The notes under the pieces: model-generated
Database searches by the model: none
Told to the model about the DNA's origin: nothing
Seen by the model: the letters and a program-made list of their open reading frames with translations, nothing else
Shown here: positions 56,009-63,871 of the stretch, piece after piece
How the letters are laid out: every line of letters begins with the position of its first letter
Position numbering within the stretch: position 1 is the first letter of the stretch
Program-made: the position numbers and the translations under genes
NCBI GenBank assembly: GCA_016183005.1
Contig: JACPFN010000015.1
Span: forward strand, 1 to 63,871
DNA from: Candidatus Babelota bacterium
GTDB taxonomy: Bacteria > Babelota > Babeliae > Babelales > Chromulinivoraceae
Length of the DNA: 63,871 bases
Direction: 5' to 3'

Positions 56009-56050
56009 ATCGGTATAAAGAATATATTCTTTGTACCGATTTTCTTTTTG
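56009..56050 (+). terminator. Terminator of the ribosomal super-operon
   Basis: ATCGGTATAAAGAATA and TATTCTTTGTACCGAT form a 16-bp stem with one G-U, followed by TTTCTTTTTG. It lies 22 bases past rplQ. It covers the TTG at 56031, which excludes that codon as a start of the next gene. Confidence 0.92.
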
Positions 56051-56063
56051 CAAGAGAATGAGT

Positions 56064-56351
56064 ATGAATTTTGACGATAAAGAGCTCAATATTAACAATA
56101 CGAACACAGAGTCGTTCGACCATGTGTTCTTGCAAATAGAGTCAATTTTGACTGATTTGCGTCCATATATTACTTCGCATGGCGGTGATGTTAGTCTTGT
56201 TAAGGTTGAGAATGGAATAGTTTTTATTAAATTTGCAGGAACTTGTGTGAGTTGCCCTCTGTCATTTTATACGGTTACGTATGGAATTGAACGACATATT
56301 AAGGATAAAATACCTGAAATTATTAGGGTGGAAGTAATTGAGGAATTATGA
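56064..56351 (+). CDS. NFU-domain iron-sulfur cluster scaffold-like protein
   Basis: 95 aa from the ATG at 56064 (AAGAGA six bases upstream; an ATG at 56058 would add two residues). The NifU C-terminal domain is clear: VFLQIESILTDLRPYITSHG, GDVSLVKVENGIVFIKFAGT, and the cluster-binding CVSC followed by PLS. It can hand Fe-S clusters to target proteins. No suf or isc genes are nearby. It is convergent with the SbcC-like gene. Confidence 0.9.
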   Translation: MNFDDKELNINNTNTESFDHVFLQIESILTDLRPYITSHGGDVSLVKVENGIVFIKFAGTCVSCPLSFYTVTYGIERHIKDKIPEIIRVEVIEEL

Positions 56352-56417
56352 AGATGTCGGTTCATATTCGTTTAAGTATGATTTTAGTGATTGAGTAAGT
56401 AGTGAAAAAATTATAAA

Positions 56418-56450
56418 TTGAAAAAAATTAAAAACTAAAAATTTTTTCAA
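56418..56450. repeat. AT-only inverted repeat between convergent genes
   Basis: TTGAAAAAAATT and AATTTTTTCAA can pair around a 10-base loop in the 150-base spacer between the NFU gene and the SbcC-like gene. It has little GC, so termination would be weak. Nothing else is recognised in the spacer. Confidence 0.3.
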
Positions 56451-56501
56451 AAAATATAGAAATAATCGTTATTTTTTAGAGGCATGATAGAGTTTTTGGC
56501 A

Positions 56502-59195
56502 TTATCCTTGCTCTTGAATTGAAATAGTACTACCCGATCGTTTCTTTTCAACAATGAATTGAACAGGAAATTGTTCCTTCATTTCTGGCAGGTGAGAAAC
56601 CACAATGATTTTGGCGAACTCTTCTTGAATTTTATAAATATTATCCATAATTAACCCAAGGCCTTCTTCGTCTTGAGATCCAAATCCTTCATCGATAAAG
56701 ATAGTTTGCAAGGTAGTTCCAGCTCGGCGTGCTAAAAGTTTTGATATTCCAATTCTTAAGGCAAAGTCGATACGAAAAGCTTCACCACCTGAAAACATTT
56801 CATAGTCACGAATTCCGAATGAGTCAGCAATTTTGATATCTAAAGTTTCTTTACATCCACCCTTTTTAAGATCTTTGAGTGATTCTATAAATATTTGTGT
56901 CTGATTATGGGTCAATCGTGATAAAATTTGATTAGTTTCATGTTCAATTTCTGGAATTGCCTGCTCTATTAAAAGCGCTTGAATTCCATCTTTTCCTAAT
57001 GCTTTGCATATCTCTTGGTAATCAGAAAATTCTTGTTGTAAATTTTTTATTGAAAGTTGAATAGCAGAATGCTCTGATAGTAAGGCAATCTGTTTTTTTT
57101 GTTTCTGTTCAAGAGATCCTTTTTCAATAAGCATTTTTTGATATTCTTGCTGATTGAGATCTAAGGTATTGATTATTTTTTTTTCTTGTTCTTGAATGTT
57201 TTGAATTTTTTCAGCAAGGTTAGCATATTCTTTGATCTGTTCATCGATATCGAGTAATTGTTTTTCTATGGTTAATTTTTGCTGTATAAACTGTCCTAGT
57301 ATAGTTTGTAATTCTATCATTTGGTCAGGTGATTTTTCTTGTTCGATCTGTTCGGTAATTTTTTTGAGTTCTTGTTCAAGTTTTTGATGATTTTCATTGG
57401 ATAGAATTGGTAAAGCTTTAGCTTTATTTTCTATTTCAATTAGATCCTTGTTGAAAACTTTGATCTCATCGTATTCAAATCTTTGTTGATGATTATGTCT
57501 AATAATTTCAAAGTCTCTTTTTAGATTTTCGTTGGTTAGTTGCGTGGTATTATGTATTGCTTCTAAATCTAGAATTTTTTCTTCGAATGATTTTTTTTGA
57601 TTCATCAGCTGATTAATTATTAATTGTTGTTGCTCTTGTCTTGCTTTGTTTTCAACAAATAATTCATGTTCTTGTTGATATTTTTGTGTCACACTTTGCT
57701 TTTCAATCAGGATTGACTTTAATTCTAGAATAATCATTTTGAAAGATTCAAGTTGTTGCTGAATAGTCTGTAGTTCGTTTTGTAATGACTTAATTAGGAG
57801 CTCTTTTGTTGCATAATCAAGCTTTTGTAAACAGGATAAACAATTATTGTTTTCATTGCTTTCTAAGTGGCGAATATCCTTTTCTAATTTTTGGATATGT
57901 TGCTTAAGATAAGTGCCCTGGGTACAAATATTTTGATGTTCTTGACGTTTTTGATCATAAATAATCTTTTCTTGTTGCCACATTTCAGAGCTTTGATCAT
58001 ATTTCTTTATAAATTCAAGAAACTCATTGTTTTTTGCTATAGCGGCCGCAAGCTCTATTTTAATTTGTAACAATTTTGATTTTTCTTCCTGTTTTTGAAT
58101 CATAGCATGTTTGATTATCTCTTCGTTTTTATTTGTGTTTATGCTATGCTCTTGGAGTTTTTTATCAAATTCTTGCTGGATTGAGTTTAACTTATGCTGT
58201 AATTGTTCTTTTGTTGTTAAGTAGTTTTCTCGCAAAATTAAACGTTCTTGCAAATATTGTTGGTTTTGAAAAATTTCTTTAGTTATTTTTTCTTGCGTAG
58301 TTTTTAATTCTTGTATCGGCAAAGAATTAGTGATGGTTGATAAGTTTTGTTGAGTACTTGAAATTTGCTTACAAATTTCATCATGTTTTTCTTTGAAAAT
58401 AGTTTTTTGTTTTAAGATAAAACGTTGTTCATTTTCTTGACTTAAAAGGATTTGGGATTCTTTTTGCAAGAATGATATTTCTTTTTGTAAATCTTTATTG
58501 AAAGATATGTTGGCATTAATTTTTTCTTGGGTTGTTAAATATTGTTCTTGGACCGTAGCAAGATCTGAAATTTCTTGAGAAATGCGTTGTTCTATTTGTA
58601 AGTTAGTTTGATATTCTTGTTGTAGTTTTCTGGTATGAGCTAAGGCTATTTTTTTTTGATTTTCAAAGCGCTGTAATTGTAATATTTGCGCTAAGATTTC
58701 TTTACGCTCTTTGGGGGATTTTTTTGAAAATTCATTGGATTGGCCTTGACGCAAAAAGGTTGAATTAACAAATGATTCATAAGTTATACCTATTGTGCGG
58801 TCAATTTTATCTTGCGTATCTTTAATTGTTTTATCTGTTAAAGCAATTAATTTTCCATCTTTGCTTTGTATTCCAAAATCTAGCGTTGCAAAAGCTTTAG
58901 ATTGGGTTTGTAGGTATTCTCTTCTAACGCGGTATAAGTTTCCATTAACTTCGAATTCTAAAATAATCATCATATGCTTTTGGCCAAGATGCATAAGACC
59001 AGCATCTGGCTTTGCTTGCCCAGAAGATTTACGTGCTTGTCCCCAGATACCCCAAGTAATTGCATCGAGTAATGCTGATTTACCATGACCATTTTTGCCT
59101 GATAGTGATATTAGATTATAAGGGCGAAAATCGATTATTTGAGTTTCTGGTCCATAACTTAAGAAATTTTTAATATGCAAAACATGTGGGATCAT
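56502..59195 (-). CDS. sbcC: SbcC/Rad50-like SMC-family ATPase
   Basis: 897 aa. N-terminal Walker A SGKNGHGKSALLDAITWGIW (residues 32-51), long coiled-coil arms rich in Gln, Glu, Lys and Ile, and a zinc-hook CLSC (C452, C455) in the middle. The C-terminal ABC signature FSGGEAFRIDFALRIG and Walker B LQTIFIDEGFGSQDEEG complete the ATPase. With the nuclease SbcD/Mre11 it opens hairpins and processes DNA ends. No sbcD lies in the window, although the pair is usually adjacent. Confidence 0.92.
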   Translation of the reverse strand: MIPHVLHIKNFLSYGPETQIIDFRPYNLISLSGKNGHGKSALLDAITWGIWGQARKSSGQAKPDAGLMHLGQKHMMIILEFEVNGNLYRVRREYLQTQSKAFATLDFGIQSKDGKLIALTDKTIKDTQDKIDRTIGITYESFVNSTFLRQGQSNEFSKKSPKERKEILAQILQLQRFENQKKIALAHTRKLQQEYQTNLQIEQRISQEISDLATVQEQYLTTQEKINANISFNKDLQKEISFLQKESQILLSQENEQRFILKQKTIFKEKHDEICKQISSTQQNLSTITNSLPIQELKTTQEKITKEIFQNQQYLQERLILRENYLTTKEQLQHKLNSIQQEFDKKLQEHSINTNKNEEIIKHAMIQKQEEKSKLLQIKIELAAAIAKNNEFLEFIKKYDQSSEMWQQEKIIYDQKRQEHQNICTQGTYLKQHIQKLEKDIRHLESNENNNCLSCLQKLDYATKELLIKSLQNELQTIQQQLESFKMIILELKSILIEKQSVTQKYQQEHELFVENKARQEQQQLIINQLMNQKKSFEEKILDLEAIHNTTQLTNENLKRDFEIIRHNHQQRFEYDEIKVFNKDLIEIENKAKALPILSNENHQKLEQELKKITEQIEQEKSPDQMIELQTILGQFIQQKLTIEKQLLDIDEQIKEYANLAEKIQNIQEQEKKIINTLDLNQQEYQKMLIEKGSLEQKQKKQIALLSEHSAIQLSIKNLQQEFSDYQEICKALGKDGIQALLIEQAIPEIEHETNQILSRLTHNQTQIFIESLKDLKKGGCKETLDIKIADSFGIRDYEMFSGGEAFRIDFALRIGISKLLARRAGTTLQTIFIDEGFGSQDEEGLGLIMDNIYKIQEEFAKIIVVSHLPEMKEQFPVQFIVEKKRSGSTISIQEQG

Positions 59196-59305
59196 AGATT
59201 TTTGCTACTTTATGAATTAATTACTTTTTTTTCTGGTACAAAGTATACTATGAAGCAATACAGTATGCAAAAAACATGTTTTTTGATTTTTAAAATGGAT
59301 TTTTA

Positions 59306-60133
59306 ATGAAACGACCAGTTGGCCTTCATATACGCCTGCAAAAAGATATTTTAGATGTGCTTGTGTCTGTTCAAGAAATGAACGCATCTATTGCGCAAAG
59401 TTTTTTGATTAATGAGCAAGGTTCTTACATATCGTATAGTTCTAATATTATTAAAAAATTTGTGGCAGCTAAGCGAAATTTAAATTTTCTTTATTTTGTC
59501 CATGCGGCTTATTGGTCAAGTTTGATCAATGTTAAAAGCAAAGAATTTATATCCTTATGCAAAGAAGCTGATATTGCTCTTAATTTGGAAAGTCAAGGTA
59601 TAGTAATTCATGTTGGTGCTACAAGGACTAAATTAGGAAAATCTGATCAAGCAAAGTATGTGGCAGAAGGTATTAATACTTTACTAACACAAGTACAGGA
59701 TATTAATATTTTATTGGAAAACAGTCCTCATGCTGGTAGGAATTTTGGGGGAGACATTACAGACTTTGCTTATTTGAATGGGTTAATAGAGCAACGTGGA
59801 CGAGTGAAATTTTGTATAGATACAGCACATGCTTTTGTATATGGCTATAACTTGGTATCTGAATATGGTCGAAAAGAGTTTTTTAATTTATCAGAGCAAA
59901 TTTTTACTCCTGATTCTATGGGATTATTGCATATTAATGACACTGATCAAGGTTGTGCTTCTAAGATAGATAAACATGGTCTTGTTGGCCAAGGTGTATT
60001 GGGTAAACAGGTTTTAAGTGATTTTATTAATTTTCCTTTGTTTAAAGATACCCCTATTATTTTAGAGCTTCCTGCTACTTGTTCTGCCGAAGAATCTTTG
60101 CAAATTTTAGATAATGTGATTTCTTGGGCTTAA
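59306..60133 (+). CDS. nfo: Endonuclease IV (AP endonuclease)
   Basis: 275 aa TIM-barrel enzyme that cuts 5-prime to abasic sites. Metal-binding landmarks are FVHAAYWSSLINV, GIVIHVGA, ILLENSPHAGRNFGGD, FCIDTAHAFVYGYN, GLLHINDTDQGCASKIDKH, and IILELPA. These follow the order of AP endonuclease family 2 and agree with three-zinc coordination. It faces away from the SbcC-like gene; both serve DNA repair, but they are divergent. Confidence 0.92.
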   Translation: MKRPVGLHIRLQKDILDVLVSVQEMNASIAQSFLINEQGSYISYSSNIIKKFVAAKRNLNFLYFVHAAYWSSLINVKSKEFISLCKEADIALNLESQGIVIHVGATRTKLGKSDQAKYVAEGINTLLTQVQDINILLENSPHAGRNFGGDITDFAYLNGLIEQRGRVKFCIDTAHAFVYGYNLVSEYGRKEFFNLSEQIFTPDSMGLLHINDTDQGCASKIDKHGLVGQGVLGKQVLSDFINFPLFKDTPIILELPATCSAEESLQILDNVISWA

Positions 60134-60208
60134 AATAGGGTTAAAACAAGGGAATTAAATTTTTTATCTTCACAATTTTAAAAAAATTAAGTACCATACT
60201 AAATGTGT

Positions 60209-60284
60209 GGGCCCATAGCTCAGGGGTTAGAGCAGTCGGCTCATAACCGAAAGGTCCCAGGTTCGATCCCTGGTGGGCCCACCA
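60209..60284 (+). tRNA. tRNA with anticodon CAT (elongator Met or lysidine-type Ile2)
   Basis: Acceptor GGGCCCA pairs with TGGGCCC, discriminator A, encoded CCA. D arm GCTC/GAGC, anticodon loop CTCATAA, T arm CCAGG/CCTGG around TTCGATC. The 1-72 pair is G-C and the anticodon stem lacks three G-C pairs, so it is not the initiator. The GGGCCCA acceptor and A73 resemble tRNA-Ile2, whose C34 is changed to lysidine by TilS; elongator Met remains possible. Confidence 0.93.
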
Positions 60285-60319
60285 ATTTAAATAGAGCAAA
60301 AATTATCGAAGGGAACATA

Positions 60320-61027
60320 ATGAGTCATCAATCTTTAAAAAAATTTATTGATTTGATAACCTTCGACCAGCAATTGATTATACTTCAAAAAAAATCACAA
60401 GACATTCAAAAAAATATTTTCAGATACCAGCAAGAAATTCAACAAGTTGAAGATAGAAAAACTAAAATAGAGCTCAAAGAACAAGAATTACAAAGACAAT
60501 TAGGTCAACAAGAGATTTTGCTTAAAGAATTGCAGGATAATGAGCAATCTTTTTTAAAAAACATAGAAAAAGTTTCTGCCTCTCGTGAGTATGACGCAGC
60601 CGTAAAAGAATTAGAACATTTACGCGTTATTCAATCATCTGAAGAACAAAAATTAATGCAGATACATAATAAAATAAACAATGTTAAAAAAGAAGAAGTA
60701 GCTATATTTCAGCAAGTGCATGAAGAGATTTTAAAATTAGAACAATTAATTGAGTATGAAAAACAGAATTTAGATCTTGTTGATAAAGAGCTTTTATCAA
60801 TAGATAACGCAAGAAATGAAAAGCTTCAAGGAATTTCATCAGATTGGCTTGAAATGTATGAAATGATGCGAGGACGCGTTTCTGATCCCGTAGTTCCATT
60901 GCAGCAAGATTCATGTAGCGCATGTTTTTATGGACTTACTCCTCGAGATTTACAAATATTACGTTACAATGGGATCCTTCAGTGTAAAGATTGTTATAGA
61001 CTTTTGTATGAGCAATCAGTTCCATGA
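60320..61027 (+). CDS. Coiled-coil protein with C-terminal C4 zinc ribbon (DUF164/CT398 type)
   Basis: 235 aa from the ATG at 60320, with GAAGGGA upstream. The frame is open back into the tRNA, but translation from there is not plausible. Residues of about 10-175 form a long antiparallel coiled coil, and the end carries the zinc ribbon C199, C202, C222, C225 around FYGLTPRDLQILR. The Chlamydia homologue CT398 binds sigma54 and type III components; the general function is unsettled. It overlaps the RNase H gene (ATGA), a pairing widely seen in bacteria. Confidence 0.88.
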   Translation: MSHQSLKKFIDLITFDQQLIILQKKSQDIQKNIFRYQQEIQQVEDRKTKIELKEQELQRQLGQQEILLKELQDNEQSFLKNIEKVSASREYDAAVKELEHLRVIQSSEEQKLMQIHNKINNVKKEEVAIFQQVHEEILKLEQLIEYEKQNLDLVDKELLSIDNARNEKLQGISSDWLEMYEMMRGRVSDPVVPLQQDSCSACFYGLTPRDLQILRYNGILQCKDCYRLLYEQSVP

Positions 61028-61557
61028 GCAAATCAGAAAAACAGTTAACTTTTTTGTCTGACGATGCTCAGATAGAAAATTCTTTAGAGTGTTCAACCCG
61101 TAATGATCAAATTGTTAAAATTTATATCGATGGTGCTGCTCGTAATAATCCTGGTCCTGCTGGAGCTGGAATCTATATTAAACGGGGTGACAAAATTTTA
61201 TTTGAACAAGGATTTTTTCTTGGACAAAAAACTAATAATCAGGCTGAATATTTGGCATTGATTATTGGTGCTTTTTTTATACAAGAATATGCTAAAAAAG
61301 ATGAATCTGTTTTAATTTATTCTGATTCGCAACTGTTAGTCAGACAAATGACTGGTATTTATCTCGTGAGAGATGCGATACTTAAAAAAATGCAACAAAT
61401 AGCGACTGAGCTATTAAGGATATATTCAGTTAAGTTTTGTCATATATATCGTCAAGATAATACACAAGCGGATTTTTTAGCTAATCGTGGAATAGATAAA
61501 AAGGTAGTAATTCCTAAAAAAATTGAAGATAAGATACGAGAATATAATATTATTTAG
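61024..61557 (+). CDS. Ribonuclease H (RNase HI-like)
   Basis: 177 aa. An N-terminal extension of about 30 residues precedes the fold. The four acidic catalytic residues are D36 (YIDGAARNNPGPAGAG), E75 (NNQAEYLALI), D101 (YSDSQLLVRQM) and D150 (NTQADFLANRGID). It degrades RNA in RNA-DNA hybrids such as Okazaki primers and R-loops. The basic handle of E. coli RnhA is reduced. It starts within the stop of the zinc-ribbon gene. Confidence 0.93.
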   Translation: MSKSEKQLTFLSDDAQIENSLECSTRNDQIVKIYIDGAARNNPGPAGAGIYIKRGDKILFEQGFFLGQKTNNQAEYLALIIGAFFIQEYAKKDESVLIYSDSQLLVRQMTGIYLVRDAILKKMQQIATELLRIYSVKFCHIYRQDNTQADFLANRGIDKKVVIPKKIEDKIREYNII

Positions 61558-61637
61558 ATTAAGTTAGTTATTGACTTTCATGATTATGCAATTTTTTTAA
61601 ACAAAATACTTTCCTTTTATTTTTTATGACTCGATTT

Positions 61638-61675
61638 AATGATCTAGTTATACTTTAATAGAGAAATAGATCATT
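61638..61675. repeat. 9-bp inverted repeat upstream of the SpoIID-domain gene
   Basis: AATGATCTA and TAGATCATT are separated by 20 bases in the 220-base spacer 61558-61777. The spacing suits a dimeric regulator site or a weak stem. A TTGACT lies at the beginning of the spacer. Nothing else is recognised there. Confidence 0.35.
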
Positions 61676-61777
61676 GAATTTAATTAGAGATAGATTTTTG
61701 AAACCTTGTTTAAATTAGATTTTTTGATTTTAATATTTGAGTTGTTTAAATTGTTTTTTAATTTTGAGCGGTAAATT

Positions 61778-63397
61778 ATGTACTTCTTGGTAAAAAAATT
61801 AAAAAGGATAGTGGTAGCAGTATTTTTATTAACTGGGTATGTACATTCATTTGATGTTAAAGTGCTTCTTGCTCGTTATAAAATGCAAGAAGTTGCGCCA
61901 AGTAAAATAGAGTTGATTTGCCCAGATGGCTTTGTTCTATCATATAACTCTAAGTTTGCACTGGGTAGTCAGTTTCCTCATAGGAGATTGATAATTTCTC
62001 ATACTGACGATGTTGTTAAAATAAATGGAAAGGTTTTATCTGAAAAGATTTTGCATATTTTCCCTAAGCTTTCTCATGTGGTTGAGCTACAATTAAAATC
62101 ACAGGTTTCATATTGGTTTGAAGCTTATGATATCCAGGTGCAAAGGAGAATGTTAGAATTAAAGGATATGTTTGAAGAGATGCTTTTATTGGATACACCG
62201 TTATCTGAAAATCATAAAAATCAATTGATTATTTCTGCGCAAAGTATATTTCAGATGTACCTTGCATATATTCAAGATACTTATAAAGACTTAGAGTCAC
62301 ATCAAAAATTATTAGATACTTATAGCAATGAATTTTTAGATCTTAAATTTTTAAAGCGATTTGCAGAAGCTTTAGAAAATAAGCATGTTACATTAGAATA
62401 TCGCAAAATTTTATTGAAAAATAAAAAGAAAATGTATGATTTTTTTAGTGAGCAGCTATCTAATACATTACAAGATCTTTTATGTGAGTTTTTATATGCA
62501 TTACCTCGTAAAATCATTCAGCATATGGTTCAAGATAAAATAGCAATGATAGAGTATGATACCTGTAAGTATCAAGGTAGTTTTATCATTTTTCATGATA
62601 AAAAACAGCTTTTATTGATTAATGGTATTGATATTAATGATTATTTGTTATCTGTAGTACGCCATGAAGGATATCCTGGGTGGTCCATAGAGATGAATAA
62701 GATCGTAGCTATCACATGCCGTACTTATTTAGTTCACCAGGTATTACAATCTCAAAGAGTTGATCGAGAATATCATATTGAAAATAAAAATAATCATCAA
62801 ACCTATAAAGGTTATCATGATTGTTCTAAAATTCGTCAAGCAGTTGAGGAAACAAAAAACATGATCCTTGGCTATAATGGTCGTCCCGCTTGTACCATGT
62901 ACGATGTTTGTTGTGGAGGAGTGATTCCAGCAGCTATTGAAGATTCAGATTTGAAAAGAACTCCATATTTAGCACGTACATATCAATGTACGTTTTGTAA
63001 AAATCATAAAGCATATAGTTGGTCTTTAGATTTTTCAAGTGAAGAGGTTTTAACCCGTCTGAAAAGAGAATTTTTAAAACTTGATAAGATTAGTGATATT
63101 AATGTTTACAAAAAAGATAAGGCGGGTCTTGTTAAAAAAGTTATTATTATATCGGGAACACAGAGAATAATTCTTACAGAAAAAAAATTTAAATCCTTTT
63201 TCCCTGAGATGAAAAGTTATTGCTGTGATATAAAAAAGATTCATAGAAGATTTTTTATCGAAGGAAAAGGCTTTGGCCATCATCGAGGCCTGTGTCAGTG
63301 GGGAGCTTATCATCTTGTTAAAAATCAGCATTGGAATTTTGCGGAAGTTTTACAATTTTACTATCCTGGTACTAATATAATGAAATTGAATTATTAA
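61778..63397 (+). CDS. Exported protein with SpoIID/LytB domain
   Basis: 539 aa. A hydrophobic N-terminal segment (about 9-22) suggests export or anchoring. The middle (about 100-240) is helical and not recognised. From about 285 the SpoIID pattern appears: NDYLLSVVRHEGYPGWSIEM, AITCRTYLV, NNHQTYKGYH, YNGRPACTMYDVCCGG, RTPYLARTYQC, and the end GKGFGHHRGLCQWGAYHLVK. SpoIID is a lytic transglycosylase acting on denuded glycan strands in sporulation; homologues in non-sporulating bacteria take part in wall remodelling. The family catalytic Glu appears to be the one in VRHEG. Confidence 0.85.
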   Translation: MYFLVKKLKRIVVAVFLLTGYVHSFDVKVLLARYKMQEVAPSKIELICPDGFVLSYNSKFALGSQFPHRRLIISHTDDVVKINGKVLSEKILHIFPKLSHVVELQLKSQVSYWFEAYDIQVQRRMLELKDMFEEMLLLDTPLSENHKNQLIISAQSIFQMYLAYIQDTYKDLESHQKLLDTYSNEFLDLKFLKRFAEALENKHVTLEYRKILLKNKKKMYDFFSEQLSNTLQDLLCEFLYALPRKIIQHMVQDKIAMIEYDTCKYQGSFIIFHDKKQLLLINGIDINDYLLSVVRHEGYPGWSIEMNKIVAITCRTYLVHQVLQSQRVDREYHIENKNNHQTYKGYHDCSKIRQAVEETKNMILGYNGRPACTMYDVCCGGVIPAAIEDSDLKRTPYLARTYQCTFCKNHKAYSWSLDFSSEEVLTRLKREFLKLDKISDINVYKKDKAGLVKKVIIISGTQRIILTEKKFKSFFPEMKSYCCDIKKIHRRFFIEGKGFGHHRGLCQWGAYHLVKNQHWNFAEVLQFYYPGTNIMKLNY

Positions 63398-63426
63398 AAT
63401 TTTTAAAATATAAGTAGGAGAATATA

Positions 63427-63871
63427 ATGAAGAAAAATTTATTATTGGGTTTGCTCTCTATACTATGTATAGTCTATAAAATTACATTTTCTTTGTCAGA
63501 AGAAGAACAGAATATTTTTTCTAGTAATAATTATCTTATAAAAAATCAAAGTTTTTTAAAATTGGTAAAAAATTCTATCGAATGTTATTCAAGTCAAGAG
63601 GTCATGGAAATTGCTCTAGGGTGTGTTTTTTTGCAAGGTTTTTATTTAGAGATGGGGGTTTTTAAGGGAGCGACAATCAATTTTATTGCATCAATTAAAG
63701 AACAAGAAACTATTTATGGGTTTGATTCATTTGAAGGGTTACCGGAAGCTTGGTCTCGAGATGATACAGCCATGTTTGCAAAAGGTTTTTTTACAATAGA
63801 TACACTTCCTGTCGTTCGAGATAATGTTATATTGGTTTCTGGTTGGTTTGAAAATTCATTGCCTCTATTTC
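63427..63871 (+). CDS. TylF-like SAM-dependent methyltransferase with a signal peptide (partial, runs off the window)
   Basis: 148 codons are visible from the ATG at 63427 (AGGAG six bases upstream). A signal-like N-terminus (MKKNLLLGLLSILCIVYKIT) is followed by a linker and then the Rossmann start: FYLEMGVFKGATINFIASIK, YGFDSFEGLPEAW, and DNVILVSGWFENSLPLF. This fits the macrocin O-methyltransferase (TylF/MycF) group, which methylates hydroxyls of sugars and related substrates. The export signal is unexpected, because SAM is cytoplasmic; the segment may act only as a membrane anchor. The gene continues beyond the window. Confidence 0.75.
   Translation, partial: MKKNLLLGLLSILCIVYKITFSLSEEEQNIFSSNNYLIKNQSFLKLVKNSIECYSSQEVMEIALGCVFLQGFYLEMGVFKGATINFIASIKEQETIYGFDSFEGLPEAWSRDDTAMFAKGFFTIDTLPVVRDNVILVSGWFENSLPLF

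Noticed and set aside
56031-56063. TTG start for the NFU protein
   Set aside because: The codon lies inside the rplQ terminator hairpin; the ATG at 56064 is better placed.
60203-60319. Upstream start of the zinc-ribbon protein
   Set aside because: The extension is the translated tRNA gene 60209-60284; a good ribosome-binding site precedes the ATG at 60320.

Overview
The window is strongly AT-rich and densely coded. It uses the standard genetic code: TGA is a genuine stop, as shown by ATGA overlaps such as 61024-61027. It reads as the chromosome of a Gram-negative-type bacterium that still makes peptidoglycan (murC, glmM, an LD-carboxypeptidase, a SpoIID-like protein). Several genes encode secreted ankyrin, coiled-coil or low-complexity proteins, one of them a decaying ankyrin-type pseudogene. 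This mix suggests a host-associated lineage such as Candidatus Dependentiae (TM6, Babeliae). The assignment is inference from gene content and protein style, not from a marker search.

Layout. 1-6719: the end of rpoB, rpoC, tRNA-Val(GAC), rpsO and pnp. 6749-8403: a divergent protein resembling the DNA polymerase III delta subunit, then an ankyrin-type pseudogene. 8580-12885 (minus strand): a compact envelope operon in the order cdaA-like, ybbR/cdaR-like, glmM, DUF502, LD-carboxypeptidase. The cdaA-glmM order matches the c-di-AMP locus of Firmicutes, but the cyclase-like protein has lost its catalytic motifs. 12957-18224: trpS followed by three exported proteins (a pseudopilin-like protein, a helical protein, an ankyrin protein). 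18340-21758 (minus): a PcrA/UvrD helicase and HflX. 21918-25427: ffh, rpsP, trmD (fused to a second methyltransferase domain) and rplS, then a small lipoprotein.

26061-29002 (minus) is the most unusual block: five consecutive exported proteins, mostly small, several combining a signal peptide, a Gly/Ala-rich segment and a charged coiled coil, with hairpins between some of the genes. It is followed by murC, a MerR-type regulator and, divergently, yidC, recR and an M24 peptidase. rplM stands alone between a promoter and a terminator, and the site-2 protease RseP lies on the minus strand.

36593-56050 is one continuous str-S10-spc-alpha ribosomal super-operon: rpsL, rpsG, fusA, tuf, S10 through L15 (without L30), secY, adk, map, infA, rpmJ, rpsM, rpsK, rpsD, rpoA and rplQ. 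It has a recognisable sigma70-type promoter in front and a strong terminator behind. 56064-63871 carries an NFU-domain protein, an SbcC/Rad50-like ATPase (minus), endonuclease IV, a CAT-anticodon tRNA, a zinc-ribbon coiled-coil protein overlapping RNase H, a SpoIID-domain protein, and the start of a SAM methyltransferase that carries a signal peptide.
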